Below, piece by piece: positions 6,236 to 12,994 of a stretch of DNA of 12,994 nt. Within the stretch, counting starts at the first letter, position 1; each line of letters begins with the position of its first letter. The DNA is from an uncultured Clostridium sp. GTDB lineage: Bacteria; Bacillota_A; Clostridia; TANB77; CAG-508. The notes under the pieces are model-generated. The model worked only from the letters and a program-made list of their open reading frames with translations, did not search any database and was not told where the DNA came from. The position numbers and the translations under genes were made by a program. The stretch is from contig CAMXLV010000041.1 of NCBI GenBank assembly GCA_947244675.1, positions 1 to 12,994 of the forward strand, given 5' to 3'.

Positions 6236-6406
6236 TTAATATATATATGAAGTTATTAATTGGATGCGATTTTCAATTCTTTTTGCCTTTAATTCTAATA
6301 AATTGCTTTTCATTTTTAATAATGTACTTTTCATTTTTTCTAGTCTTTCATTATCTATTTGTAAATAAATACATTCATCTAATAGTTTTTCGTAATACTC
6401 TAACAT
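6236..6406 (-). CDS. Hypothetical 56-residue helical protein
   Basis: The product reads MLEYYEKLLDECIYLQIDNE, RLEKMKSTLLKMKSNLLELK, AKRIENRIQLITSYIY. It is unrecognised; the regular leucine, methionine and isoleucine spacing suggests a coiled coil or helical bundle. The ATG at 6406 follows AGGAGA and starts one base after the stop of the membrane-protein gene (TAA-T-ATG), which supports coupled translation. Confidence rests on the ribosome-binding site and spacing rather than on homology. Confidence 0.6.
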   Translation of the reverse strand: MLEYYEKLLDECIYLQIDNERLEKMKSTLLKMKSNLLELKAKRIENRIQLITSYIY

Positions 6407-6407
6407 A

Positions 6408-6638
6408 TTATTTTCTCCTATTCTTTTTTTCCTTTTGTTTGATTTCTTCGTATGCTGTTTCTATAATCATTATTAATAATAATCCTAATAGTGGTATAAA
6501 ATATTCCCCTCCAATTGCTTTATACCCTCTTATTGTAGTTGCATATTTTATTGCCATTGGTGTTAAAATAATTGTTCCTAAAATTACTATTAATTCTAAA
6601 ATTCTAACTATCAATTTTTTCTTATTAATTCTTCTCAT
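6408..6638 (-). CDS. Small two-helix membrane protein
   Basis: The 76-residue product has a basic start (MRRINKKKL), a hydrophobic segment at about 9-30 (IVRILELIVILGTIILTPMA), a short polar turn (TTIRGYKAIGGE), a second hydrophobic segment at about 45-63 (YFIPLLGLLLIMIIETAY) and a very basic tail (EEIKQKEKKNRRK). Positive charge at both ends predicts that both termini are cytoplasmic. The ATG at 6638 follows AAAGGGG, 12 bases after the preceding stop. No family is recognised. Early phage membrane proteins of this size may act in exclusion or host takeover, but that is only a possibility. Confidence 0.65.
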   Translation of the reverse strand: MRRINKKKLIVRILELIVILGTIILTPMAIKYATTIRGYKAIGGEYFIPLLGLLLIMIIETAYEEIKQKEKKNRRK

Positions 6639-6650
6639 TTTTTCCCCTTT

Positions 6651-6908
6651 CTACAAATTTGTTAATTTGTTTATTGATTTCAATGTAGTTTCTAATTCTG
6701 TGCACCTATCTTTTACTTTGTTATATTCTTCAATAGGTACTGCGTCATCATAAATTGGTATTTTATAGTGTCCGTTTTCTGTCATCTTACATGGAATTTC
6801 ATTAAGTCTGCATAATCTTTTCACTTCTTGAACACCCATTCCACTTTGTCTTGAATATTCTTCGGCACTTATGTATTTTGGTATTCCTGGTATTCTTTTC
6901 TCAGACAT
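6651..6908 (-). CDS. Excisionase-like winged-helix DNA-binding protein
   Basis: The 85-residue product contains KYISAEEYSRQSGMGVQEVK followed by RLCRLNEIPCKMTENGHYKI and P. This is the MerR/Xis-type small winged-helix layout: a recognition helix (VQEVKRLCRLNEIP) and a wing ending in GHYKIP. Such proteins bend DNA as phage recombination directionality factors or act as transcriptional regulators. A short coiled tail follows (EYNKVKDRCTELETTLKSIN). The ATG at 6908 directly follows the TAA stop of the Cro-like gene, and the GGAGGAAG site lies within that gene's acidic tail, so the two are coupled. The integrase lies divergently 1.4 kb away; an excisionase role for that enzyme is plausible but not shown. 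Confidence 0.7.
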   Translation of the reverse strand: MSEKRIPGIPKYISAEEYSRQSGMGVQEVKRLCRLNEIPCKMTENGHYKIPIYDDAVPIEEYNKVKDRCTELETTLKSINKLTNL

Positions 6909-7124
6909 TTACTCTTCCTCCTGTTCTTCAAATAATTCTTCTAGGGACATATCATTTTCATTATTAAAATATTCTTGCTTAATAGTTCTAGCCTCTTTTA
7001 ATAAAAATGGTGCTTGTCCTTTTAGTTTTTTTCTCATAGTTTCGTAACTACAATTAATTGTTTTTGCTAAATCTGTAATTGTAATTTTTCTTCTTGCCAT
7101 TTCTGCATCTAAATTTGGATACAT
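6909..7124 (-). CDS. Cro-like helix-turn-helix regulator, first gene of the early operon
   Basis: The 71-residue product begins MYPNLDAEMARRKITITDLA and continues KTINCSYETMRKKLKGQAPF, a helix-turn-helix of the Cro/CI superfamily (DLAKTINCSYETMRKKLKG). The C-terminus is acidic (SLEELFEEQEEE). It is the first gene after the divergent control region, with GGAGGG before the ATG at 7124, and is opposite the repressor gene. By analogy with lambdoid and Firmicutes phages it probably binds the same operator set to limit repressor synthesis during lytic growth. One 19-bp operator-like site directly abuts its ribosome-binding site. Confidence 0.8.
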   Translation of the reverse strand: MYPNLDAEMARRKITITDLAKTINCSYETMRKKLKGQAPFLLKEARTIKQEYFNNENDMSLEELFEEQEEE

Positions 7125-7190
7125 TATTTTTCCCTCCTTTACTGTTTTTCGTATTTTGTTTTATACAGCTTTTCGTATATCACTATCGAT

Positions 7191-7219
7191 ACTATATACA
7201 ACTTTTCGTATATTGTCAA
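7191..7219 (-). promoter_or_regulatory. Early (lytic) promoter
   Basis: On the minus strand TTGACA (7219-7214), a 17-base spacer and TATAGT (7196-7191) form a near-consensus vegetative promoter. Transcription should start near 7184, giving a 60-base leader for the Cro-like gene. An operator-like site occupies its spacer and two more lie in the leader, so a bound repressor would block it. Confidence 0.8.
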
Positions 7220-7260
7220 GTATTTTTAGTAAAATATTTTATTTTTTTCGTATATTTTTA

Positions 7261-7288
7261 AAAAAACGTTGTAAAATACACGTTTTTT
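7261..7288. repeat. Inverted repeat in the divergent control region
   Basis: AAAAAACGT (7261-7269) and ACGTTTTTT (7280-7288) are perfect arms around a ten-base centre, with a nested TGTA-AAA-TACA dyad (7270-7280). On the plus strand a second possible promoter overlaps it: TTGTAA (7269-7274), 18 bases, TATAAT (7293-7298). It could be a further regulatory site or a weak barrier between divergent transcripts. Confidence 0.45.
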
Positions 7289-7311
7289 ATTGTATAATTA
7301 TATAGTTTTTC

Positions 7312-7351
7312 GTACATTTTTATTGACTAAATGTACTAAAGATAGTACAAT
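7312..7351 (+). promoter_or_regulatory. Repressor promoter with overlapping dyads
   Basis: TTGACT (7323-7328), a 17-base spacer and TACAAT (7346-7351) form the promoter, followed by AAAGGAGG and the ATG at 7375. A perfect dyad, TGTACTA-AAGA-TAGTACA (7332-7349), fills the spacer and reaches the -10. A second perfect dyad, GTACATTT/AAATGTAC (7312-7319 and 7329-7336), brackets the -35. These differ from the TTTTCGTAT operators, so a second regulator may act here. Confidence 0.7.
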
Positions 7352-7374
7352 ATAATAGTAAAGGAGGTTTATTC

Positions 7375-7698
7375 ATGGATTCGGAAGTATTAGAAAGAAT
7401 AAATGAACTAATTACTGCAAAAAAAATTAATATAAGAAAACTAGCACTAGATATTGATATTCCATATACTACACTTCGAAGTATCTTATTAGGAGATACA
7501 GGCGACATGAAATTATCCGTTGCCAAAAAAATAGCAAAATATTTCAACATTACATTAGACCAATTAGTTGGCATTGATGATATGGACTTAACCAAAATTA
7601 AATTTGCTGATATTCCTGTAGTTGATACTGATGGTTTGACATTAAGTCATGTCAAGGAATTACAGCAAATCGCAAATTATATGAAGAATCAAAAATAA
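7375..7698 (+). CDS. Short CI-like repressor, helix-turn-helix only
   Basis: The 107-residue product has a Cro/CI-type helix-turn-helix at about 3-66: ERINELITAKKINIRKLALD, IDIPYTTLRSILLG, then KLSVAKKIAKYFNITLDQLV. The remaining 40 residues end with a short helix (VKELQQIANYMKNQK) and contain no S24/LexA self-cleavage domain, which would need about 100 more residues with Ser and Lys. It is the first rightward gene of the immunity region and should hold the prophage silent. Its partner gene encodes an ImmA-like protein, as in ImmR/ImmA systems where a protease rather than self-cleavage removes the repressor. The start is supported by AAAGGAGG and a promoter 24 bases upstream. Confidence 0.85.
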   Translation: MDSEVLERINELITAKKINIRKLALDIDIPYTTLRSILLGDTGDMKLSVAKKIAKYFNITLDQLVGIDDMDLTKIKFADIPVVDTDGLTLSHVKELQQIANYMKNQK

Positions 7699-7722
7699 TT
7701 TTTTAATTCTTACAAATTTTAC

Positions 7723-7752
7723 TTGCATTCGACAGAATAATTATGCTATACA
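7723..7752 (+). promoter_or_regulatory. Possible promoter of the ImmA-like gene
   Basis: TTGCAT (7723-7728), an 18-base spacer and TATACA (7747-7752) with TGC directly upstream make an extended -10 promoter. A small dyad, ATTC-GACA-GAAT (7727-7738), lies in the spacer. The gene could therefore be expressed apart from the repressor. Confidence 0.4.
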
Positions 7753-7772
7753 ATTACTAAGGAGGTATTGAT

Positions 7773-8054
7773 ATGACACTTTATTCCATCTATCAAATTG
7801 CTACTGATAACAATATAAAAATATTGAATATTCCTTTAAAAACCAGCAAAGCAAAGGTAGTAAAGTGTTATGATCAAACATGTATTGCTATTGATAAACA
7901 ACAAATAGATAATGCAACAGAAGAAATACAAACTTTATTGACATGTTTAGGTCATTGCTTTTCTAATTCGCTCTACTCGTTAGAAGACACACAAAGTCAT
8001 ATTGAAAATTGTAATTCTGTAGCAAAAGAATGGGTATGTAATAATTTTCAATAA
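7773..8054 (+). CDS. Truncated ImmA/IrrE-like protein lacking HExxH, probably inactive
   Basis: The 93-residue product matches the ImmA/IrrE layout: TLYSIYQIATDNNIKILNIP (2-21) then LKTSKAKVVKCYDQTCIAID (22-41) and EEIQTLLTCLGHCFSNSLYS (50-69). Active ImmA has LAHELGHC at the last position; here it is LLTCLGHC, one residue short, with the first His and the Glu both gone and only His61 kept. The later conserved Glu region is degenerate (HIENCNSVAKEW), and the protein ends about 30-40 residues earlier than usual. It has a strong AAGGAGG site and an open frame, so it may still be made. In ICEBs1 and related phages ImmA cleaves the repressor to induce the element; this one should not cut. It may be decayed or a non-catalytic repressor partner. 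Confidence 0.72.
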   Translation: MTLYSIYQIATDNNIKILNIPLKTSKAKVVKCYDQTCIAIDKQQIDNATEEIQTLLTCLGHCFSNSLYSLEDTQSHIENCNSVAKEWVCNNFQ

Positions 8055-8180
8055 TTATACATACTAAAAAAATTGGGGTTATTTGTAGAATATAAGTAAT
8101 ATTTTATATAGAAACATATTTAAAACTAAAGAAATTATGAAAGATACAAAAGGTTGTAATATTTTTGAACTAATAAACGG
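8055..8180. other. AT-rich non-coding stretch after the immunity genes
   Basis: I see no gene here. There are only short frames in AT-rich DNA, none with a ribosome-binding site. The codons after the ImmA-like stop (LYILKKLGLFVEYK then stop) do not match the missing ImmA C-terminus. Confidence 0.5.
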
Positions 8181-8226
8181 AAAAGCCAATGTGCTCTAGT
8201 CCCACAACTTTCACACATTAGCTTTT
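8181..8226 (+). terminator. Possible terminator of the immunity operon
   Basis: AAAAGCCAATGTG (8181-8193) and CACATTAGCTTTT (8214-8226) pair over 13 bases with one mismatch, with a 20-base loop and four T at the end. It lies between the ImmA-like gene and the integrase. The U-run is short, so termination may be weak; the stem could also act in the other direction. Confidence 0.5.
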
Positions 8227-8232
8227 GACAAT

Positions 8233-8292
8233 ACAAATTACTTGTATCGTTTTTAATATATCATACTTTTAAACCTTATACAAGTAATTTGT
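8233..8292. repeat. Perfect 15-bp inverted repeat upstream of the integrase
   Basis: ACAAATTACTTGTAT (8233-8247) and ATACAAGTAATTTGT (8278-8292) are exact reverse complements 30 bases apart. TTGACA (8225-8230) lies just upstream without a good -10 at 17 bases. A further dyad, TACAAA-TAT-TTTGTA (8302-8316), lies next to the integrase ribosome-binding site. The core AAATTACTTGT recurs at 9459-9469. These could be sites controlling int or integrase-binding sites. Confidence 0.6.
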
Positions 8293-8328
8293 GAAGTATT
8301 TTACAAATATTTTGTAGGAGGTTTTTTC

Positions 8329-9480
8329 ATGGCAAAAAAAACAAATTGTAATAAAAATGGTATTGATTATTTTAGACTACATAGAAAAATAAACGGAAAA
8401 TATGAAGATTTTTACGGCAGTAGTAAAAGTGAGGCAGAAGACAAATATTATAAAAGAAAACAGGAGGCAGAAATTGGTATCATACAGGCAAAAGATATTA
8501 CTATAAAAGTATTACTTCATAAGTGGCTTTTTTCTTCCAAAATACATACTATAAAGAATACTACATTAGAAAAATATGAATGTGATTTTAGGAATCATAT
8601 AAAACCTTTTTCTTTTGCTGATATTCCTATCAAAAAAATATCAAGTATAGTTATTCAAGATTACTATAATATGCTTTTTAAAAATGGAAGATCCACACAG
8701 AAAATAACAGCAGTTCATAAGTTATTACATGTGTTTTTTATCTTTTGTGAAAGTGAGGGATATATTGCTAAAAATCCATGTAGCAAAGGATTAGTTAATA
8801 TTCCTCAAAACAAAGATGTTGATGTAGATATAATTATAGAAAAAAAGAAAGTTCCATTTAACTATTTTAGAGATGATGAAGTTCCTATATTAAGGGAAGA
8901 ATTTAAGGGAAACAAATATGAAAAAGTTGTCGATTTTGCTCTTGGTACAGGAATGCGTGAGGGAGAAATTGTTGGCCTAAAATGGATACATTTGAACTTT
9001 GAAAAAAAAGAAATTTACGTAAAAAATAATACTACTCGTGCAGCTACCTTTAATGATGAAGGAGAAAAAACAGGATACGAAACTAAAGATGGAACACCAA
9101 AAACAGAAAGTAGTATTGATATTATACCAATGTCAGACTTTATTTATGATTTGCTAATGAGTATCCCTCGCACATCCGAGTATGTTTTTACTGCTAATGG
9201 GCATCAGATAGATAAAAAGGATCTTGAGAAGGTATGGAGAAAAACTTTATTAGCATTATCCAAAAAATTAGAAGAAAAAAATATAAAATTTGAATATAGA
9301 AAATTCCACGATTTAAGACATACATTTGCAGTATTATTATTACTTAAAGGAACAGATATTTATACTATAATGAAATTACTAAGGCATAAAAAAATATCAT
9401 CTACTGAAATATATCTTGCAGTTTTACCCGAATCAAAAGATACTTCTGTTAATAAATTAAATTACTTGTTTCAAAACTAA
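8329..9480 (+). CDS. int: Phage tyrosine-recombinase integrase
   Basis: The 383-residue product has the three-part layout of phage tyrosine integrases: an N-terminal arm-binding region (DYFRLHRKINGKYEDFYGSS, about 13-32), a SAM-like core-binding domain (about 55-155, from ITIKVLLHKWLFSSKIHTIK to CESEGYIAKNPCSKGL) and a catalytic domain. The catalytic set is complete: R210 in GTGMREGEIVGL, K258 in GTPKTESSIDI, H327 and R330 in HDLRHTF, H353 in LLRHKKISS and nucleophile Y362 in TEIYLAV. It would integrate and, with a directionality factor, excise the prophage. The ATG at 8329 has TAGGAGG upstream. It reads toward the tuf terminator 26 bases beyond its stop, which places the attachment site in or next to the tuf downstream region. 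Confidence 0.95.
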   Translation: MAKKTNCNKNGIDYFRLHRKINGKYEDFYGSSKSEAEDKYYKRKQEAEIGIIQAKDITIKVLLHKWLFSSKIHTIKNTTLEKYECDFRNHIKPFSFADIPIKKISSIVIQDYYNMLFKNGRSTQKITAVHKLLHVFFIFCESEGYIAKNPCSKGLVNIPQNKDVDVDIIIEKKKVPFNYFRDDEVPILREEFKGNKYEKVVDFALGTGMREGEIVGLKWIHLNFEKKEIYVKNNTTRAATFNDEGEKTGYETKDGTPKTESSIDIIPMSDFIYDLLMSIPRTSEYVFTANGHQIDKKDLEKVWRKTLLALSKKLEEKNIKFEYRKFHDLRHTFAVLLLLKGTDIYTIMKLLRHKKISSTEIYLAVLPESKDTSVNKLNYLFQN

Positions 9481-9560
9481 AGTGGGAAAAAAGTGGGAAA
9501 TATAAAAATAGCAAGGTGCTACAATTTAATGTAACCCTTGCTATTACTGTATTTGTTAAG
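9480..9560. other. Putative prophage-host junction (attachment site) with tandem 10-bp repeat
   Basis: Between the int stop and the tuf stop lie two copies of AAGTGGGAAA (9480-9489 and 9491-9500; 11-base period), then the tuf terminator hairpin. Phage integrases usually lie next to their att site, and tuf is host DNA, so the core should be here. The core itself cannot be identified without the other prophage end. The tandem repeats may be integrase arm-type or accessory-factor sites. Confidence 0.5.
9507..9545 (-). terminator. tuf intrinsic terminator
   Basis: On the minus strand AATAGCAAGG (9545-9536) pairs perfectly with CCTTGCTATT (9516-9507), followed by a T-rich run (TTTTTATATTT in all). 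The hairpin starts 10 bases after the tuf stop codon. The arms also pair on the plus strand, where it may slow int readthrough, but no T-run follows there. Confidence 0.88.
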
Positions 9561-10758
9561 CAATAATTTCTGATACTACACCAGAACCTACTGTTCTACC
9601 ACCTTCACGAATAGCGAATCTTAATCCTTTTTCGATAGCGATAGGTGTAATTAATTCGATTGTCATTGATACGTTATCTCCTGGCATAACCATTTCTGTT
9701 CCAGCTGCTAATTCAATAACACCTGTAACGTCTGTTGTTCTGAAGTAGAATTGTGGTCTGTATCCATTGAAGAATGGTGTATGTCTTCCACCTTCTTCTT
9801 TTGTTAATACATAAACTTCAGAAGTGAATTTTGTATGTGGATTGATTGTTCCTGGTTTGCTAAGTACTTGACCTCTTTCAATTTCTTTTCTATCAATTCC
9901 TCTTAGTAATGCTCCAATATTATCTCCAGCTTCTGCTTGATCTAATAATTTTCTGAACATTTCTACACCAGTAATAACTGTTTTCTTTCTTTCTTGTGAT
10001 AATCCTACGATTTCAACTTCGTCAGAAACTTTTACAATACCTCTTTCTACTCTACCTGTTGCAACAGTTCCACGTCCTGTAATTGTGAACACGTCTTCAA
10101 CTGGCATTAAGAATGGTTGATCAACTGGTCTTTCTGGTGTTGGAATATAGCTATCAATAGCTTCCATTAATTCTTTCATAGGTTTGTAAACTTCTTCATC
10201 TGGATTTGTTGATGAACTTTCTAGTACTTTTAATGAAGAACCTTTTATAATTGGAATATCATCTCCTGGGAAATCATATTCACTAAGTAGATCTCTTACT
10301 TCCATTTCAACTAATTCTAATAGTTCTGGATCATCTACCATATCACATTTATTTAGGTATACAACAATGTATTTAACCCCTACTTGTCTTGCAAGTAAGA
10401 TATGCTCTCTTGTTTGAGGCATAGGGCCATCTGCTGCAGATACAACTAGTACTGCACCATCCATTTGAGCTGCACCTGTGATCATGTTTTTAACATAGTC
10501 AGCATGTCCTGGGCAGTCAACGTGTGCATAGTGTCTTGCTTCTGTTTCATATTCTACGTGTGCTGTGTTGATTGTGATTCCTCTTTCTCTCTCTTCTGGA
10601 GCACCATCAATTTTGTCATAAGCTTCATATTGTGCTTTTCCTAATAATGATAAATATTTTGTAATAGCTGCTGTTGTTGTTGTTTTTCCATGGTCTACGT
10701 GACCAATTGTACCAATGTTAACATGTGGTTTTGTTCTTTCAAATTTTGCTTTTGCCAT
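9556..10758 (-). CDS. tuf: Translation elongation factor Tu
   Basis: The 400-residue product is full-length EF-Tu, the GTPase that brings aminoacyl-tRNA to the ribosomal A site. The GTP-binding motifs are intact: GHVDHGKT (19-26), RGITI with T62, DCPGH (81-85) and NKCD (136-139). Domains 2 and 3 follow, including [13 protein letters not shown] and the C-terminal [20 protein letters not shown]. The start [20 protein letters not shown] has a GAGGAGG site. It follows fusA as in the str operon, but with its own promoter in the 152-base gap. Nothing in the protein looks unusual; the phage inserted downstream of it without damaging the coding region or terminator. Confidence 0.99.
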   Translation of the reverse strand: MAKAKFERTKPHVNIGTIGHVDHGKTTTTAAITKYLSLLGKAQYEAYDKIDGAPEERERGITINTAHVEYETEARHYAHVDCPGHADYVKNMITGAAQMDGAVLVVSAADGPMPQTREHILLARQVGVKYIVVYLNKCDMVDDPELLELVEMEVRDLLSEYDFPGDDIPIIKGSSLKVLESSSTNPDEEVYKPMKELMEAIDSYIPTPERPVDQPFLMPVEDVFTITGRGTVATGRVERGIVKVSDEVEIVGLSQERKKTVITGVEMFRKLLDQAEAGDNIGALLRGIDRKEIERGQVLSKPGTINPHTKFTSEVYVLTKEEGGRHTPFFNGYRPQFYFRTTDVTGVIELAAGTEMVMPGDNVSMTIELITPIAIEKGLRFAIREGGRTVGSGVVSEIIA

Positions 10759-10847
10759 TTTGAAATCCTCCTCTTTCTTTTTTAGTTAGCTTTTTGTTAG
10801 CTACTTTTTATTTTTTAAATTTAATAACTTTTTAATAAGTTTCTTGC

Positions 10848-10876
10848 ATTATATCCTATTTATAGTAAAAATGCAA
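10848..10876 (-). promoter_or_regulatory. tuf promoter
   Basis: On the minus strand TTGCAT (10876-10871), a 17-base spacer and TATAAT (10853-10848) form a strong promoter between fusA and tuf. Perfect arms CTTGCAT/ATGCAAG bracket the two boxes, a possible binding dyad. The leader would be about 80 bases and contains a repeated AGCTAAC element. It allows tuf to be made in excess over fusA. Confidence 0.8.
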
Positions 10877-10910
10877 GCCCCTTTTTCAGTATTTTTTACC
10901 ATTTGAATAA

Positions 10911-12994
10911 TTAGTCTTTCTTTGCTCTTGAAGCAACAATATTATCAAAAACTGATTTTGGTACTTCTTCATAGTGTGATGGTTCCATTGTATATGTTCC
11001 TCTACCTTGTGTTTTTGAACGTAAATCTGTTGCATAACCGAACATTTCTGATAGTGGTACAAATGAATGAATTTCTTGCATTCCATCTTCACTATCCATA
11101 CCTTCCATTCTTCCACGTCTTGCGTTAATATCTCCAATAACATCTCCCATGTATTCTTCTGGAACAGTTATTTCTACTTTCATAATAGGTTCCAAGATAA
11201 CTGCTTTTGCTTGTTTACAACCTTCTTTGAAAGCCATAGATGCTGCAATTTTGAACGCCATTTCTGATGAGTCAACTTCGTGGTAAGAACCATCTACTAA
11301 AGTAGCTTTAAAATCGATTACTGGATAACCAGCCAAAATACCACTCTCAGCTGCTTCTCTCATTCCTTGTTCGATTGGTTTGATATATTCTTTTGGAACA
11401 GCTCCACCAACGATTTTACTTTCAAATTCAATTCCTTTTCCTGGCTCTAATGGTTCCATTTCAAACCAAACGTCACCATATTGTCCTTTACCACCAGATT
11501 GACGAATGAATTTACCTTGTACTTTAACTTTGTTTCTAATTGTTTCTTTGTAAGCAACTTGTGGTTTACCTACATTACATTCTACTTTGAATTCTCTTTT
11601 TAATCTGTCTACGATAATATCTAAGTGTAATTCACCCATACCAGCAATGATTGTTTGCCCTGTTTCTTGGTTTGTATATGCTTTAAAGGTTGGATCTTCT
11701 TCTGCTAGTTTTCCTAATGCAATTCCCATTTTTTCTTGTGCCGCTTTATCTTTTGGCTCAATAGCAATATCAATAACTGGCTCTGGGAATTCCATAGATT
11801 CTAGAATGATTGGATGATCTGGATCACATAGTGTATTTCCTGTTGTTACATCTTTCATTCCTACTGCTGCTGCAATATCTCCAGCATATACTTTATCAAT
11901 ATCTTCTCTATGGTTTGAGTGCATTTGAAGAATTCTTCCGATTCTTTCTTTTTTATCTTTACTAGAGTTTAAGACTGTTGAACCTGATTCTAATGTTCCA
12001 GAATAAACTCTAAAGAAACATAATTTTCCAACAAATGGATCTGTTGCAATTTTAAAGGCTAAAGCAGCAAACGGTTCATTGTCTGAAGTTTTTGCTTCTG
12101 TCTCTTCTCCATCTGGTGTTTCTCCTTTGATATGTGCTATGTCAGTTGGTGCTGGCATATAATCGATGATAGCATCTAGAAGTTCTTGTACTCCCTTATT
12201 TTTATAAGAAGATCCACAGGTTACTGGAACGATTGTGTTATTAATGGTTCCTACACGTAAACCTTTTTTAATTTCTTCTTCTGATAGTTCTCCCCCATCT
12301 AAATATTTCATCATTAATTCTTCATCTTGCTCTGCAACTGATTCTATCATTTTATTATGATATTCTTCTGCTAATTCTTTCATATCATCTGGAATATCTG
12401 CTTCTTCAATTTCTTTTCCTAAATCATCTTTATGTAGAAAAGCTCTCATTTTGATTAAATCTACAATTCCTTTGAAGTTGTCTTCTGCCCCGATTGGTAA
12501 TTGGATTGGAACTGCATTGGCTTTTAATCTATTTTTTAATTGATCCACACAAAGCATGAAATTAGCTCCTGTGATATCCATTTTATTTACATATACCATT
12601 CTTGGTACACTATATTTATCAGCTTGTCTCCAAACAGTTTCTGTTTGTGGTTGAACACCACCTTTAGCAGCTAAAACTGTAACCGCACCATCAAGTACTT
12701 TTAAAGATCTTTGAACTTCAACTGTAAAGTCAACGTGTCCTGGTGTATCAATTATATTTATTCTATTATTGTTCCAAAAACATGTTGTACATGCAGAAGT
12801 AATTGTTATACCTCTTTCTTGTTCTTGAGCCATCCAATCCATTGTAGCAGCTCCGTCATGAACTTCGCCAATTTTATGAGTTTTACCTGTATAGAATAAT
12901 ATTCTCTCTGTTGTTGTAGTTTTTCCTGCATCTATATGAGCCATTATTCCTATATTTCTTGTTCTCTCTAATGGGTAAGCTCTTTTATCAGCCA
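10911..12994 (-). CDS. fusA: Translation elongation factor G (start codon cut by one base)
   Basis: The product is EF-G, the GTPase that drives ribosome translocation. The reading frame runs to the right window edge; the last bases read ?TG GCT GAT AAA, so the start ATG lies at 12995 with only its A outside, giving [20 protein letters not shown] and 694 residues, a normal length. An internal ATG at 12944 is too late because it would remove the residues before the P-loop. GTPase motifs are AHIDAGKTT (19-27), DTPGH (83-87) and NKMD (137-140). Later conserved segments include [20 protein letters not shown] and [20 protein letters not shown]. It is upstream of tuf as in the usual str operon order. 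Confidence 0.98.
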   Translation of the reverse strand, partial: ADKRAYPLERTRNIGIMAHIDAGKTTTTERILFYTGKTHKIGEVHDGAATMDWMAQEQERGITITSACTTCFWNNNRINIIDTPGHVDFTVEVQRSLKVLDGAVTVLAAKGGVQPQTETVWRQADKYSVPRMVYVNKMDITGANFMLCVDQLKNRLKANAVPIQLPIGAEDNFKGIVDLIKMRAFLHKDDLGKEIEEADIPDDMKELAEEYHNKMIESVAEQDEELMMKYLDGGELSEEEIKKGLRVGTINNTIVPVTCGSSYKNKGVQELLDAIIDYMPAPTDIAHIKGETPDGEETEAKTSDNEPFAALAFKIATDPFVGKLCFFRVYSGTLESGSTVLNSSKDKKERIGRILQMHSNHREDIDKVYAGDIAAAVGMKDVTTGNTLCDPDHPIILESMEFPEPVIDIAIEPKDKAAQEKMGIALGKLAEEDPTFKAYTNQETGQTIIAGMGELHLDIIVDRLKREFKVECNVGKPQVAYKETIRNKVKVQGKFIRQSGGKGQYGDVWFEMEPLEPGKGIEFESKIVGGAVPKEYIKPIEQGMREAAESGILAGYPVIDFKATLVDGSYHEVDSSEMAFKIAASMAFKEGCKQAKAVILEPIMKVEITVPEEYMGDVIGDINARRGRMEGMDSEDGMQEIHSFVPLSEMFGYATDLRSKTQGRGTYTMEPSHYEEVPKSVFDNIVASRAKKD

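Larger units (their letters stand above)
7138..7317. promoter_or_regulatory. Cluster of five 19-bp operator-like sites
   Basis: Five related sites share the core TTTTCGTAT/C: 7138-7156, 7162-7180, 7195-7213, 7237-7255 and 7299-7317. The second and third, TATACAGCTTTTCGTATAT and TATACAACTTTTCGTATAT, differ at one base and have the dyad TATAC-N8-GTATA. All lie in the same orientation. The third falls between the -35 and -10 of the early promoter; the fifth lies just upstream of the repressor promoter. They are likely binding sites of the repressor and the Cro-like protein. Confidence 0.75.

Noticed and set aside
6232..6753. Long plus-strand frame with many hydrophobic residues
   Set aside because: It runs antisense through three minus-strand genes with good ribosome-binding sites; the hydrophobic look comes from T-rich complement. 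It has no ribosome-binding site.
8127..8200. Twenty-codon frame MKDTKGCNIFELINGKANVL
   Set aside because: No ribosome-binding site; it runs into the terminator-like stem.
10801..10835. Repeated AGCTAAC in the tuf leader as an att core or riboswitch
   Set aside because: It is short, lies upstream of tuf on the host side and shows no larger structure.
1..12994. CRISPR arrays, tRNA or rRNA genes, insertion sequences
   Set aside because: No regularly spaced repeats, cloverleaf-like segments, rRNA motifs or transposase frames were seen.

Overview
The window looks like chromosome from a low-GC Gram-positive bacterium, most likely a Clostridia member, carrying one end of an integrated phage. The DNA is very AT-rich, ribosome-binding sites are strong GGAGG types, and EF-G and EF-Tu read as clostridial. 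The host part is about 9540-12994: the end of the str operon, fusA then tuf, both on the minus strand. fusA lacks only the first base of its start codon. tuf has its own promoter and a clear terminator.

The phage part is about 1-9500. Beside tuf lies a tyrosine integrase (plus strand) reading toward the tuf terminator, so the phage-host boundary should be near 9480-9560. Next come two plus-strand immunity genes: a short repressor with a helix-turn-helix but no self-cleavage domain, and a shortened ImmA-like protein whose HExxH motif is missing. A 250-bp divergent control region (7125-7374) holds a promoter in each direction and a family of five related 19-bp operator-like sites.

From there a dense minus-strand early operon runs to the left edge. 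In order it encodes a Cro-like regulator, an excisionase-like winged-helix protein, a two-helix membrane protein, two small unknown proteins, a zinc ribbon, a first YqaJ-type exonuclease, an unknown 261-residue protein, a 54-residue coiled coil ending in an SSB-like tip (NDELPF), a zinc-finger protein, a second YqaJ-type exonuclease, a DUF1351 protein, another zinc ribbon, an 83-residue unknown, RecT, a DUF6011-like zinc protein and a DUF4373 replication-type gene. This is a phage single-strand-annealing recombination and replication-initiation module. Structural genes are probably beyond the left edge.

The unusual points are: two different YqaJ nucleases serving one RecT; a single-base frameshift in the DUF4373 gene; an apparently dead ImmA beside a repressor with no peptidase domain; the tiny SSB-tip protein; the tandem operator family; and an 85-base non-coding island inside the packed operon with a perfect 11-bp stem and a possible antisense promoter.
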